Below are positions 1 to 7,155 of a stretch of DNA of 64,000 nucleotides, piece by piece. Numbering within the stretch: position 1 is the first letter of the stretch; each line of letters starts with the position of its first letter. The DNA is from Mycolicibacterium moriokaense (GTDB lineage: Bacteria > Actinomycetota > Actinomycetes > Mycobacteriales > Mycobacteriaceae): NCBI RefSeq assembly GCF_010726085.1, contig NZ_AP022560.1, positions 1,612,001-1,676,000 of the forward strand, read 5' to 3'. The position numbers were made by a program, and so were the translations under genes. The notes under the pieces were generated by a model, which was not told the origin of the DNA, made no database searches, and saw nothing but the letters and a program-made list of their open reading frames with translations.

Positions 1-132
1 CAGGCGCTGGGCTGCGGCGTCGACCAGCTGGTAGAAGGGGAGAACGGGCTGGGCCGCGGCGGCGGGTGTCAGGACGATCTGGCCGGTCACCAGGGCTGCG
101 CCCAGCAGAAGGACACTTCGATTCGGGATCAC
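1..132 (-). CDS. Secreted chorismate mutase, N-terminal 44 codons (runs off the window)
   Basis: Only the N-terminus is present; the gene continues beyond base 1. Translation from a GTG at 132 gives a signal peptide (VIPNRSVLLLG, hydrophobic core, then PAAAAQP) followed by LPFYQLVDAAAQRL. The LVDAAAQRL segment resembles the start of the mature exported AroQ-gamma chorismate mutase of mycobacteria (remembered Rv1885c has ELVDAAAERL). That family converts chorismate to prephenate outside the cytoplasm. The ATG eight bases upstream is followed by an in-frame stop after three codons, so GTG is the likely start. The catalytic residues lie outside the window, so the call rests on the signal peptide and one short match. 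Confidence 0.6.
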   Translation of the reverse strand, partial: MIPNRSVLLLGAALVTGQIVLTPAAAAQPVLPFYQLVDAAAQRL

Positions 133-158
133 ACGACCATCTTGCATAAGCTGACCGC

Positions 159-908
159 GTGACTCGGCACAAGATCTTGATTACCGGCGCCAGCTCAGGG
201 CTCGGAGAAGGTATGGCGCGCGCGTTCGCCGCCAAGGGCCGCGACCTCGCACTGTGTGCGCGTCGCCTCGAGCGGCTCGAAGAACTCCAACGCGAACTGC
301 TGGAGCAACATCCCAACATCAAGGTGGCCGTGGCCGCTCTCGACGTGAATGACCACGAGCAGGTGCCGAAGGTGTTCCACGAGCTGTCCGACGAACTGGG
401 TGGCATCGACCGCGTGATCGTCAACGCGGGCATCGGCAAGGGCGCACCGCTGGGATCGGGCAAGCTGTGGGCGAACAAGGCCACCATCGAGACGAATCTC
501 ATTGCGGCGCTTGTGCAAATCGAGACGGCGATCGAGATGTTCAACGCCGACGGCGGCGGACACCTGGTGCTGATCTCCTCGGTGCTCGGCAACAAGGGTG
601 TGCCGGGAGTGAAGGCCGCCTACGCCGCGAGCAAGGCCGGTGTGTCGTCGCTCGGGGAGTCGCTGCGCGCCGAATACCTCAACGGCCCCATCAAGGTCAC
701 CACGCTGGAGCCCGGATACATCGAATCGGAGATGACGGCGAAGTCCGCGTCGACATTGTTGATGGTGGACAACGAGACCGGCGTCAAGGCGATGGTCGAC
801 GCCATGGAGCGCGAGGCGGGTCGCGCGGCCGTCCCGTGGTGGCCGTGGGCACCGCTGGTTCAGTTGATGCGCGTGATGCCGCCGCGGCTCGCACGTCGTT
901 TTGCTTAG
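159..908 (+). CDS. Short-chain dehydrogenase/reductase (SDR)
   Basis: Classical SDR of 249 aa with a GTG start. The N-terminal cofactor motif TGASSGLGEG (residues 9-18), the NAG motif (VNAGIGKG, about residue 88) and the catalytic Ser plus YAASK (about residues 140-157) are all present. It should be an NAD(P)H-dependent oxidoreductase on a hydroxyl/carbonyl substrate; the substrate cannot be read from sequence. The hydrophobic C-terminus (PWWPWAPLVQLM) suggests membrane contact. It lies beside pgi, matching the position of Rv0945 in M. tuberculosis as remembered. The 26 bases separating it from the divergent chorismate mutase gene must hold both starts' upstream signals. Confidence 0.85.
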   Translation: MTRHKILITGASSGLGEGMARAFAAKGRDLALCARRLERLEELQRELLEQHPNIKVAVAALDVNDHEQVPKVFHELSDELGGIDRVIVNAGIGKGAPLGSGKLWANKATIETNLIAALVQIETAIEMFNADGGGHLVLISSVLGNKGVPGVKAAYAASKAGVSSLGESLRAEYLNGPIKVTTLEPGYIESEMTAKSASTLLMVDNETGVKAMVDAMEREAGRAAVPWWPWAPLVQLMRVMPPRLARRFA

Positions 909-954
909 ACGCGCTTCATGTTTAGTGGGTTCGCGCACGTGGTAGCCCACACCC

Positions 955-1335
955 ATGAACACAAAACTGACGAAGTTGACGCCCTTCCTGTTCGCGGGTG
1001 CTGCGGCCGCTGCGATCGCCGCGGCGCCCATCGCCGGCGCTCAGCCGGCGCCGCCTCCGCCTTGTGTCAATGCTGACGGATCGCCGTGCAGCTCACTGGG
1101 CAACATCAATGCCGGCGCCGGCGGCGGTGCCGACGTGAACATCCCCGGTGGCCCTGCCGGCACGGCTGACCTGGGCGGTGCCTCCGGCGTGATTCCCAAC
1201 GGTCCCGGTGGTTCGGCTGGCCCCGGCGGTGCCAGCGGCTCGCTGTCACCCGTCGGACCCGGCGGTTCGGCCGGCCCGGGTGGAGCCAGCGGATGTCTCC
1301 CGAACGTCGGGTGCATCAACATCCCTGCCCCGTAA
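955..1335 (+). CDS. Small secreted Gly/Pro-rich protein with repeats
   Basis: A 126-aa protein with a clear Sec signal peptide: Lys near the N-terminus, then a hydrophobic stretch LFAGAAAAAIAAAPIAGAQP with likely cleavage after AGA at about residue 29. The mature part begins PAPPPPC, then carries Gly-rich repeats built on GPGGSAGPGGASG (about residues 83-112). It ends with two Cys in GCLPNVGCINIP; an earlier pair lies at CVNADGSPC. Four Cys in an exported protein suggest two disulfides. No enzymatic family is recognised; many mycobacteria encode similar low-complexity secreted proteins. Function unknown. Confidence 0.75.
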   Translation: MNTKLTKLTPFLFAGAAAAAIAAAPIAGAQPAPPPPCVNADGSPCSSLGNINAGAGGGADVNIPGGPAGTADLGGASGVIPNGPGGSAGPGGASGSLSPVGPGGSAGPGGASGCLPNVGCINIPAP

Positions 1336-1348
1336 CCCTGCATAACTT

Positions 1349-1401
1349 GCGGTTTCGGCGTGTTGGGTCTCGCTGAGCGTGACTTAGCACGCCGAAATCG
1401 C
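1349..1401. repeat. 53-bp palindromic intergenic element, copy A1
   Basis: Inverted repeat with 14-bp arms (left GCGGTTTCGGCGTG at 1349-1362, right CACGCCGAAATCGC at 1388-1401, one mismatch) around a 25-nt centre containing TCTCGCTGAGCGTGAC. It starts 13 bp after the secreted-protein stop and ends 7 bp before the convergent pgi stop. The same element recurs at 6591-6643 with nearly identical arms and centre. It may act as a bidirectional terminator or mRNA 3'-end stabiliser; that is inference, since no U-tract follows. Confidence 0.8.
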
Positions 1402-1408
1402 GATTTCG

Positions 1409-3076
1409 CTAAGCCGACCGACCGCGCTCGGTGCGGTAATGGCGAACCAGGGCGTCGGTCGAGGAATCCGATTGTTCGGCGGGGGAGTCGTCGGCGGTGA
1501 TCACCGGCAGCAGCGCCTTGGCCTGCGTCTTGCCCAGTTCGACGCCCCACTGGTCGAACGAGTCGATACCCCAGATGACTCCCTCGGTGAACACCTGATG
1601 CTCGTAGAGGGCGATCAGCTGGCCCAGCGCCGACGGGGTCAGCTTCGTCGCGAGGATCGACGTCGACGGCCGGTTGCCCGGCATCACCTTGTGCGGCACG
1701 ACGTCCGCGGGTGTGCCCTCGGCGGCGATCTCCTCGGCGGTCTTGCCGAACGCCAAAACCTGTGTCTGGGCGAAGAAGTTGCTCATCAACAGGTCGTGCA
1801 TGCTGCCCGTTCCGTCGGCGGTCGGCAGGTCGTCGGTCGGCTGCGAGAACCCGATGAAGTCGGCGGGTACCAGCCGGGTGCCCTGATGCAGCAGCTGATA
1901 GAAAGCGTGCTGCCCGTTGGTTCCCGGTTCGCCCCAGAAGATTTCGCCGGTGCTCGTCGTCACCGGTGAGCCGTCGGCACGCACCGACTTGCCGTTGGAC
2001 TCCATCGTCAGCTGCTGCAGATAGGCCGCGAAACGCGACAGATCGTTCGAATACGGCAGCACTGCACGGGTTTCCGCGCCGAAGAACTCGTTGTACCACA
2101 GCCCGATGAGGCCGAGGAGCGCCGGTGCGTTGGACTCCAGCGGTGCGGTGCGGAAGTGTTCGTCGACGATGTGGAACCCGGAAAGGAACTCCGCGAACCG
2201 CTCCCGGCCGATGACCGCCATCACGCTCAAACCGATTGCGCTGTCGACGGAATAGCGGCCACCGACCCAGTCCCAGAAGCCGAACATGTTGTCGGTGTTG
2301 ATGCCGAAATCGTCGACCAACTTCTTGTTGGTCGACACCGCCACGAAATGCTTCGACACCGCGGCGTCGCCGAGTGCATCGGTGAGCCAGCGCCGCGCCG
2401 CCGTCGCATTCGTCAGTGTCTCCAGCGTCGAGAACGTCTTCGAGGCGATGATGAAAAGCGTTGTCGCGGGGTCGAGACCATCGAGCTTGGCCACCAGGTC
2501 GGCGGGGTCGACGTTGGACACGAACCGCGCCGAGATGCCCGCGTCCGCATAGTGGCGCAGACCGAGGGTCACCATCGCGGGCCCGAGATCCGAGCCGCCG
2601 ATACCGATGTTGACGACCGTCTTGATGCGTTCGCCGGTGGCGCCGGTCCATTCGCCGCTGCGCAGCCGGTCGGTGAAGTCGCCCATCTTGTCGAGCACCT
2701 CGTGCACGTCGGCGACGACGTCCTGCCCGTCGACCGTCAGCTCGGCGCCGCGGGGCAGCCGCAGCGCGGTGTGCAGCACGGCCCGGTCTTCGGAGGTGTT
2801 GATGTGCACACCGGAGAACATCGCGTCGCGACGCTGCTCCAGGCCCGCCGCGCGGGCGAGGTCCACCAGCAGCGACAGCGTCTCGCGGGTGACGCGGTGC
2901 TTGCTGTAGTCGATGTACAGATCGCCCACCGTGAGCGCGAGTTCCGCCCCGCGGGCGGGATCTTCGGCGAAGAGTTCACGCAGCGACTTGTCGCCGATAT
3001 CGTCATGATGCCGTTGCAGGGCCTGCCATGCAGCAGTGGTGGTGATGTCGGGAATCTGCGAGGTGTCGGCGGTCAT
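1409..3076 (-). CDS. pgi: Glucose-6-phosphate isomerase
   Basis: 555-aa phosphoglucose isomerase, interconverting glucose-6-phosphate and fructose-6-phosphate in the cytoplasm. Family signatures are clear: the substrate loop [27 protein letters not shown], the signature-1 region [12 protein letters not shown], the catalytic Glu/His region ([19 protein letters not shown]) and a C-terminal Lys region ([14 protein letters not shown]). ATG at 3076 is chosen because [12 protein letters not shown] begins the normal family N-terminus. A -10-like TAGTGT lies at 3089-3084, 7 nt before the ATG, suggesting a leaderless transcript; the frame stays open upstream but has no family similarity. It faces the secreted-protein gene, with palindrome A1 between their stops. 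Confidence 0.97.
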   Translation of the reverse strand: MTADTSQIPDITTTAAWQALQRHHDDIGDKSLRELFAEDPARGAELALTVGDLYIDYSKHRVTRETLSLLVDLARAAGLEQRRDAMFSGVHINTSEDRAVLHTALRLPRGAELTVDGQDVVADVHEVLDKMGDFTDRLRSGEWTGATGERIKTVVNIGIGGSDLGPAMVTLGLRHYADAGISARFVSNVDPADLVAKLDGLDPATTLFIIASKTFSTLETLTNATAARRWLTDALGDAAVSKHFVAVSTNKKLVDDFGINTDNMFGFWDWVGGRYSVDSAIGLSVMAVIGRERFAEFLSGFHIVDEHFRTAPLESNAPALLGLIGLWYNEFFGAETRAVLPYSNDLSRFAAYLQQLTMESNGKSVRADGSPVTTSTGEIFWGEPGTNGQHAFYQLLHQGTRLVPADFIGFSQPTDDLPTADGTGSMHDLLMSNFFAQTQVLAFGKTAEEIAAEGTPADVVPHKVMPGNRPSTSILATKLTPSALGQLIALYEHQVFTEGVIWGIDSFDQWGVELGKTQAKALLPVITADDSPAEQSDSSTDALVRHYRTERGRSA

Positions 3077-3125
3077 GTAGCCGACACTAATGCGGCGAAA
3101 TGACCAAAGGAGTAATGAGGGAGTT

Positions 3126-4574
3126 ATGGATACCGCCAAGCTGCTGTCTTCTGTGCCCACCGGTCTGTGGATCGGGGGCGAGGAGCGCCAGGGTTCGTCG
3201 ACGTTCGACGTGCTCGATCCCTCCGATGACAAGGTCTTGACCTCGGTGGCGAACGCGACCGCTGAGGATGCCGTCGCCGCGCTGGACGCCGCGTGCGCAG
3301 TGCAGGCCGACTGGGCCGCGACCCCGGCGCGGGAGCGCGGCGAAATTTTGCGGTCGGTGTTCGAGAAGATCACCGCCCGCGCCGAAGACCTGGCCACCCT
3401 GATGACCCTCGAGATGGGCAAGGTGCTGCCGGAGAGCATGGGCGAGGTCAAGTACGGCGCGGAGTTCTTCCGCTGGTTCGCCGAGGAGGCGGTGCGCATC
3501 GCGGGTCGCTTCACCCCCAGCCCGGCGGGTACCGGACGCATCCTCGTCACCAAGCAGCCGGTCGGGCCGTGTTACGCGATCACGCCGTGGAACTTCCCGC
3601 TGGCCATGGGCACCCGCAAGATCGGCCCGGCGTTCGCCGCGGGCTGCACCATGATCGTCAAGCCGGCCCAGGAGACGCCGCTGACGATGCTGCTGCTGGC
3701 CAAGCTGATGGACGAGGCCGGTCTGCCCAAGGGCGTGCTGTCGGTGCTGCCGACCAGCAGCCCCGGCCCGGTCACCGAGGCGCTGATCAACGACGGCCGG
3801 CTGCGCAAGCTGACGTTCACCGGATCGACCGGCGTCGGCAAGGCGTTGGTGAAGCAGTCGGCGGACAAGCTGTTGCGCACCTCGATGGAGCTGGGCGGCA
3901 ACGCGCCGTTCATCGTGTTCGACGACGCCGATGTCGATGCCGCCGTCGACGGCGCGATCCTGGCCAAGATGCGCAACGGCGGTGAGGCGTGCACGGCGGC
4001 CAACCGCTTCCATGTCGCCAACTCGCTACGTGAGGAGTTCACCGAGAAGCTGGTCAAGCGGATGAGCGAGTTCACGCTCGGCAAGGGCATCGACGAGACG
4101 TCGACGCTGGGCCCGCTGATCAACGCCAAGCAGGTCGCCACCGTCACCGAGCTGGTCTCCGACGCGGTCTCGCGCGGCGCGACCGTCGCCGTGGGTGGCG
4201 TCGCTCCTGGCGGCCCGGGCAACTTCTATCCCGCCACCGTGCTGGCCGACGTCCCCGCCGACGCCCGCATCCTCAAGGAGGAGGTGTTCGGCCCCGTCGC
4301 GCCGATCACCGGCTTCGACACCGAGGAACAGGGGATCGCGGCGGCCAACGACACCGAATACGGACTGGCGGCCTACGTCTACACCCGGTCGCTGGACCGC
4401 GCGCTGCGGGTGGCCGAAGCGATCCAGTCCGGAATGGTCGGCATCAACCGCGGCGTCATCTCCGACCCCGCCGCGCCGTTCGGCGGTGTCAAGGAATCGG
4501 GCTTCGGCCGAGAGGGCGGGATCGAAGGCATCGAGGAATACCTCGACACGAAATACATTGCGCTGACGAAGTAG
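3126..4574 (+). CDS. gabD: NAD(P)+-dependent succinate-semialdehyde dehydrogenase-like aldehyde dehydrogenase
   Basis: 482-aa class-3 aldehyde dehydrogenase superfamily protein. It has the fold motif [17 protein letters not shown], the cofactor loop [11 protein letters not shown], the catalytic Glu in MELGGNAPF and the nucleophilic Cys in [12 protein letters not shown]; the ACTAANR form is typical of GabD. It should oxidise succinic semialdehyde to succinate, feeding the TCA cycle. ATG 3126 has GAGGGAG just upstream; an in-frame ATG at 3090 lies in the pgi promoter region and is less likely. This gene does not belong to the remembered M. tuberculosis order here, so it may be a lineage-specific addition. 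Exact aldehyde specificity is inferred. Confidence 0.85.
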   Translation: MDTAKLLSSVPTGLWIGGEERQGSSTFDVLDPSDDKVLTSVANATAEDAVAALDAACAVQADWAATPARERGEILRSVFEKITARAEDLATLMTLEMGKVLPESMGEVKYGAEFFRWFAEEAVRIAGRFTPSPAGTGRILVTKQPVGPCYAITPWNFPLAMGTRKIGPAFAAGCTMIVKPAQETPLTMLLLAKLMDEAGLPKGVLSVLPTSSPGPVTEALINDGRLRKLTFTGSTGVGKALVKQSADKLLRTSMELGGNAPFIVFDDADVDAAVDGAILAKMRNGGEACTAANRFHVANSLREEFTEKLVKRMSEFTLGKGIDETSTLGPLINAKQVATVTELVSDAVSRGATVAVGGVAPGGPGNFYPATVLADVPADARILKEEVFGPVAPITGFDTEEQGIAAANDTEYGLAAYVYTRSLDRALRVAEAIQSGMVGINRGVISDPAAPFGGVKESGFGREGGIEGIEEYLDTKYIALTK

Positions 4575-4584
4575 CGGTTTTCCG

Positions 4585-4644
4585 GCGAGCAGACGCGAAA
4601 ACCCCCCAATTCTCGGCGTGTCGGGGGTTTTCGCGTCTGCTCGC
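4585..4644. repeat. 60-bp perfect palindrome, copy B1
   Basis: Perfect 22-bp inverted repeat: the left arm at 4585-4606 begins GCGAGCAGACGCG, the right arm is at 4623-4644, and the 16-nt centre is CAATTCTCGGCGTGTC. It lies 10 bp after the gabD stop and 18 bp before the next start. A diverged copy of exactly the same length is at 54674-54733. The long GC-rich stem could terminate or insulate transcription between the two co-directional genes. The alternative GTG at 4618 for the next gene falls inside it. Confidence 0.85.
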
Positions 4645-4662
4645 GCGGGCAAGATTTCGGCA

Positions 4663-6591
4663 GTGCGCACCGCTGAAAGCCGTCGGGGCATCCCCGCGTT
4701 GGACGGCATCAGGGCCGTCGCGGTTGCGCTCGTGCTCGCCGACCACGGAGGCATTCCGGGAGTGCCCGGCGGCTTCCTCGGCGTCGACGTGTTCTTCGTC
4801 CTCAGCGGCTTCCTGATCACCTCGCTGCTGCTCGACGAACACCGCAACACCGGGCGCGTCGGGCTGACCGCCTTCTGGATCCGGCGGGCCCGTCGCCTGC
4901 TGCCCGCACTGCTCGTGATGGTGCTCGCGGTGGTGGCCTTCCGCGACCTGTTCTCGCCCGAATCCACGGCGACCCTGCGCGACGACGCCGTCGCCGCGTT
5001 CTTCTGGATTTCGAACTGGGCCTTCGTCGCCCAGCGGACCGACTACTTCGCGCAGGGCGCGCCACCGTCGCCGCTCCAGCACACCTGGTCGCTGGGTGTC
5101 GAGGAGCAGTACTACCTGCTGTGGCCGCTGCTGCTCATCGCCGTCGCCGCGTTCTTCTGGGCGCAGATGCGACTGGCTGTCTTCCTACTGGCCACCGCCG
5201 GCGTCATCGCGTCGGCGACGGCGTCCATCTTGCTCACCACCGACTCGACGCTGAACCGGATCTACTTCGGCACCGACTCGCGGGCGCAGGCGCTGCTCGT
5301 CGGCGCGGCCGCCGCGGCCCTGCTGGTGCGCGACTGGTCGGTGCTCAACGACCGCGGCTCGCTGATCCGGACGCGCTGGGGCCACATCGTCGCGCGGATC
5401 GTGCCGTTCGTCGGTGTGGCGGTGCTGGCGGCCGCGGCGCACTACGCGACGGGCAGCGTCAGCGACTTCCGCCACGGCCTGCTGATCGTGGTGGCGATCG
5501 GGGCCGTGCTCGTCATCGCGCCGGTGGCGCTGGAGCAGGAGGGACCCGTCGCACGCGTCCTCGCCTGGCGGCCGCTCGTCGCGCTCGGCACCATCTCCTA
5601 CGGCGTGTACCTCTGGCACTGGCCGGTCTTCCTGGCCCTCAACGGTCAGCGCACGGGATGGACGGGCTGGCCGCTGTTCGCCGCGCGCTGCGCGGTGACG
5701 GTCGCGTTGGCCGCGGTGTCGTGGTGGCTGGTGGAGCAGCCGGTCCGGCGCTGGCGCCCGGTGTTCGTGCCGATGCTGCCGCTGGCGGGTGCGACGGCCG
5801 CCACCGCTGCGGTCGTGACGATGACGGTGTTGCCGGTAGGTGTGAAGTCGGAGGTGCCGCTGGGGCCCTCGATCGATTCCGCCGCGTTGGTCGCGCCCGA
5901 GATACCCGTCGAAGTGCGCAGGCCGACGGCGCGCGAGCCCGGCACGCGGACCGTCGCGGTGTTCGGTGATTCGATCGCGTGGACGCTGATGCGCTACCTG
6001 CCGCCGACGCCGGGACTCGCGTTCACCAACTACACGACGATCGGATGTGGCATCGCCCGCGGCGGGCCCTACCGTTACGTCGGCCAGACGTTGAACCAGA
6101 AGCCGGAGTGCGACGCGTGGCCCAGTCGGTGGTCACAGCGCATCAACCACGACCGGCCCGATGTGGTGCTGTTGATCGTCGGCCGCTGGGAGGTCGTCGA
6201 CCGGAAAGTTGAAGGCCGGTGGACGAGCATCGACGACTCGAGCTACCAGGACTATCTGCGTGTCGAACTCAATCGTGCGCTGGACATCCTCGGCTCGACC
6301 GGCGCGCAGATCGTCGTCACCACCGAGCCTTACAACCGGCGGGCGGAGAAGCCGGACGGCAGCCTGTATCCCGAAGACGACCCCGACCGCGTCGACGAGT
6401 GGAACGCGTTGCTGCGCAGCGTCATCAAGAAGCGCCCCAATGTCACGCTGCTCGACCTGAACGACAAGCTGGGGCCGAACGGGGTCTACACCAACTGGGT
6501 CGACGGCATCCGCATGCGCAGCGACGGGGTGCACCCCACACCGGAAGCTGTGGAGTGGTTGACGCCGTGGCTGACCGAGGCGCTGCGGTAG
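4663..6591 (+). CDS. Membrane acyltransferase with C-terminal SGNH domain (OafA/YrhL type)
   Basis: 642-aa fusion. The N-terminal half is an acyltransferase-3 domain (IPALDGIRAVAVALV, FLGVDVFFVLSGFLIT, FWIRRARRLLPALL, HTWSLGVEEQYYLLWP) with about ten membrane spans. The last third is an extracytoplasmic SGNH domain with block I VFGDSIAWTLM and the catalytic Asp/His block DGVHPTPEAVEW. Such proteins transfer acyl groups, often acetyl or succinyl, onto extracytoplasmic glycans or lipids. The GTG at 4663 is chosen over 4618 because the earlier start would place repeat B1 in the coding sequence. The substrate is unknown; in mycobacteria, glycopeptidolipid, PIM or arabinan acylation are possibilities. 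Its stop codon overlaps the first base of palindrome A2. Confidence 0.85.
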   Translation: MRTAESRRGIPALDGIRAVAVALVLADHGGIPGVPGGFLGVDVFFVLSGFLITSLLLDEHRNTGRVGLTAFWIRRARRLLPALLVMVLAVVAFRDLFSPESTATLRDDAVAAFFWISNWAFVAQRTDYFAQGAPPSPLQHTWSLGVEEQYYLLWPLLLIAVAAFFWAQMRLAVFLLATAGVIASATASILLTTDSTLNRIYFGTDSRAQALLVGAAAAALLVRDWSVLNDRGSLIRTRWGHIVARIVPFVGVAVLAAAAHYATGSVSDFRHGLLIVVAIGAVLVIAPVALEQEGPVARVLAWRPLVALGTISYGVYLWHWPVFLALNGQRTGWTGWPLFAARCAVTVALAAVSWWLVEQPVRRWRPVFVPMLPLAGATAATAAVVTMTVLPVGVKSEVPLGPSIDSAALVAPEIPVEVRRPTAREPGTRTVAVFGDSIAWTLMRYLPPTPGLAFTNYTTIGCGIARGGPYRYVGQTLNQKPECDAWPSRWSQRINHDRPDVVLLIVGRWEVVDRKVEGRWTSIDDSSYQDYLRVELNRALDILGSTGAQIVVTTEPYNRRAEKPDGSLYPEDDPDRVDEWNALLRSVIKKRPNVTLLDLNDKLGPNGVYTNWVDGIRMRSDGVHPTPEAVEWLTPWLTEALR

Positions 6592-6643
6592 CGATTTCGG
6601 CGTGCGCAGTCTCGCTGAGCGTGACCCAGCACGCCGAAGTCGC
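6591..6643. repeat. 53-bp palindromic intergenic element, copy A2
   Basis: Arms GCGATTTCGGCGTG (6591-6604) and CACGCCGAAGTCGC (6630-6643) flank a 25-nt centre that shares TCTCGCTGAGCGTGAC with copy A1. The element begins on the last base of the acyltransferase TAG and ends 12 bp before the stop of the convergent chorismate mutase gene. Its placement exactly at a stop codon recurs for the other copies. Confidence 0.8.
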
Positions 6644-6654
6644 TGAGGTGGGGT

Positions 6655-6918
6655 CTAGTGGCCGAGACGACCGCGGCCCAGGCGCAGCAGCAGCATCGCC
6701 AGGTCTTTGCCCTCGGGTCCGAGTTCGCTGTAGCGCTCGATGACCTTCATCTCACGGCTGTGCACCAGGCGGGTACCGCCGGACGCCATCCTGGCCTTGC
6801 CGATGAGCTTGGACACCTCGGTGCGGCGTTTCACCGCTTCGAGGATCGCCGCGTCCAGCTGGTCGATCTCTTGACGCAGCTCGTCGATGGTTTGCAAGTG
6901 TTCAGCTTCGATCGTCAT
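6655..6918 (-). CDS. Intracellular chorismate mutase (AroQ-delta type)
   Basis: 87-aa all-helical chorismate mutase converting chorismate to prephenate, the branch point to Phe and Tyr. It has the family N-terminal helix IDELRQEIDQLDAAILEAVK, RRTEVSKLIGKARMAS with the active-site Arg and Lys, and HSREMKVIERYSELG. The C-terminal LGRGRLGH matches remembered Rv0948c almost exactly; in that family the C-terminus contacts DAHP synthase (AroG), which boosts its activity and brings feedback control. ATG 6918 has GAAGGCGAGA upstream. The gene is preceded by a Phe/Tyr leader ORF and a terminator hairpin (see both entries), so attenuation by aromatic amino acids is likely. Confidence 0.95.
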   Translation of the reverse strand: MTIEAEHLQTIDELRQEIDQLDAAILEAVKRRTEVSKLIGKARMASGGTRLVHSREMKVIERYSELGPEGKDLAMLLLRLGRGRLGH

Positions 6919-6978
6919 AGTCGTGTTCTCGCCTTCTCTTGTGTGGGGATCCGGTCCATCCGGATGCGGGCCTCACAC

Positions 6979-7015
6979 AAAAGACGAGCCCCGGATCCGG
7001 AACGGACCGGGGCTC
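6979..7015 (-). terminator. Intrinsic terminator in the chorismate mutase leader (putative attenuator)
   Basis: On the minus strand, GAGCCCCGG (7015-7007) pairs with CCGGGGCTC (6994-6986), and three further pairs (TCC/GGA) sit above a one-base bulge around a 5-nt loop. The stem is followed by GTCTTTTG. It lies 10 nt after the stop of the Phe/Tyr leader ORF and about 60 nt before the chorismate mutase ATG, so it can only act as a conditional terminator. Competing leader stems are visible (CCGCCGGCGG inside the leader ORF, CTGCTCAGCAG just after it) but no folding was computed. Confidence 0.75.
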
Positions 7016-7025
7016 TGCTGAGCAG

Positions 7026-7085
7026 CTAGACCACGGGCACCGCCGGCGGACACCCGTAGAAAAATCGTCCTTGCTGCATTCGCAT
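7026..7085 (-). CDS. Aromatic amino-acid leader peptide MRMQQGRFFYGCPPAVPVV
   Basis: A 19-codon ORF from ATG 7085 (or 17 codons from ATG 7079) to TAG at 7028-7026, directly upstream of the terminator hairpin before chorismate mutase. It contains consecutive Phe, Phe and Tyr codons (TTT TTC TAC, 7064-7056), the end products of the downstream enzyme's pathway. No Shine-Dalgarno precedes it, so a leaderless transcript starting at or near the ATG is likely. Such ORFs act in cis: scarcity of charged tRNA-Phe or tRNA-Tyr stalls the ribosome and changes the RNA fold. From memory, an attenuator upstream of the chorismate mutase gene has been reported in Corynebacterium glutamicum. Confidence 0.7.
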   Translation of the reverse strand: MRMQQGRFFYGCPPAVPVV

Positions 7086-7155
7086 GTGAAGAGTGTGCCA
7101 TCTAGACCACGCCCGCGCAAAGATGTCGCTGGACAGCGGTAAGTTCACAGATGAC

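Noticed and set aside
195..1031. Long open frames antisense to real genes (for example 195-1031, 1041-2651, 7591-9174, 12420-13679, 36867-38621)
   Set aside because: High GC content leaves shadow frames open. These are Arg/Gly/His-rich, lack family motifs and lie opposite clearly recognised genes.
3090..3125. Upstream in-frame ATG for the aldehyde dehydrogenase
   Set aside because: It lies in the pgi promoter region and adds residues without similarity; ATG 3126 has its own GAGGGAG.
6900..7155. LexA/SOS box upstream of uvrD1
   Set aside because: No TCGAAC-N4-GTTCGA-like palindrome was found in this interval.
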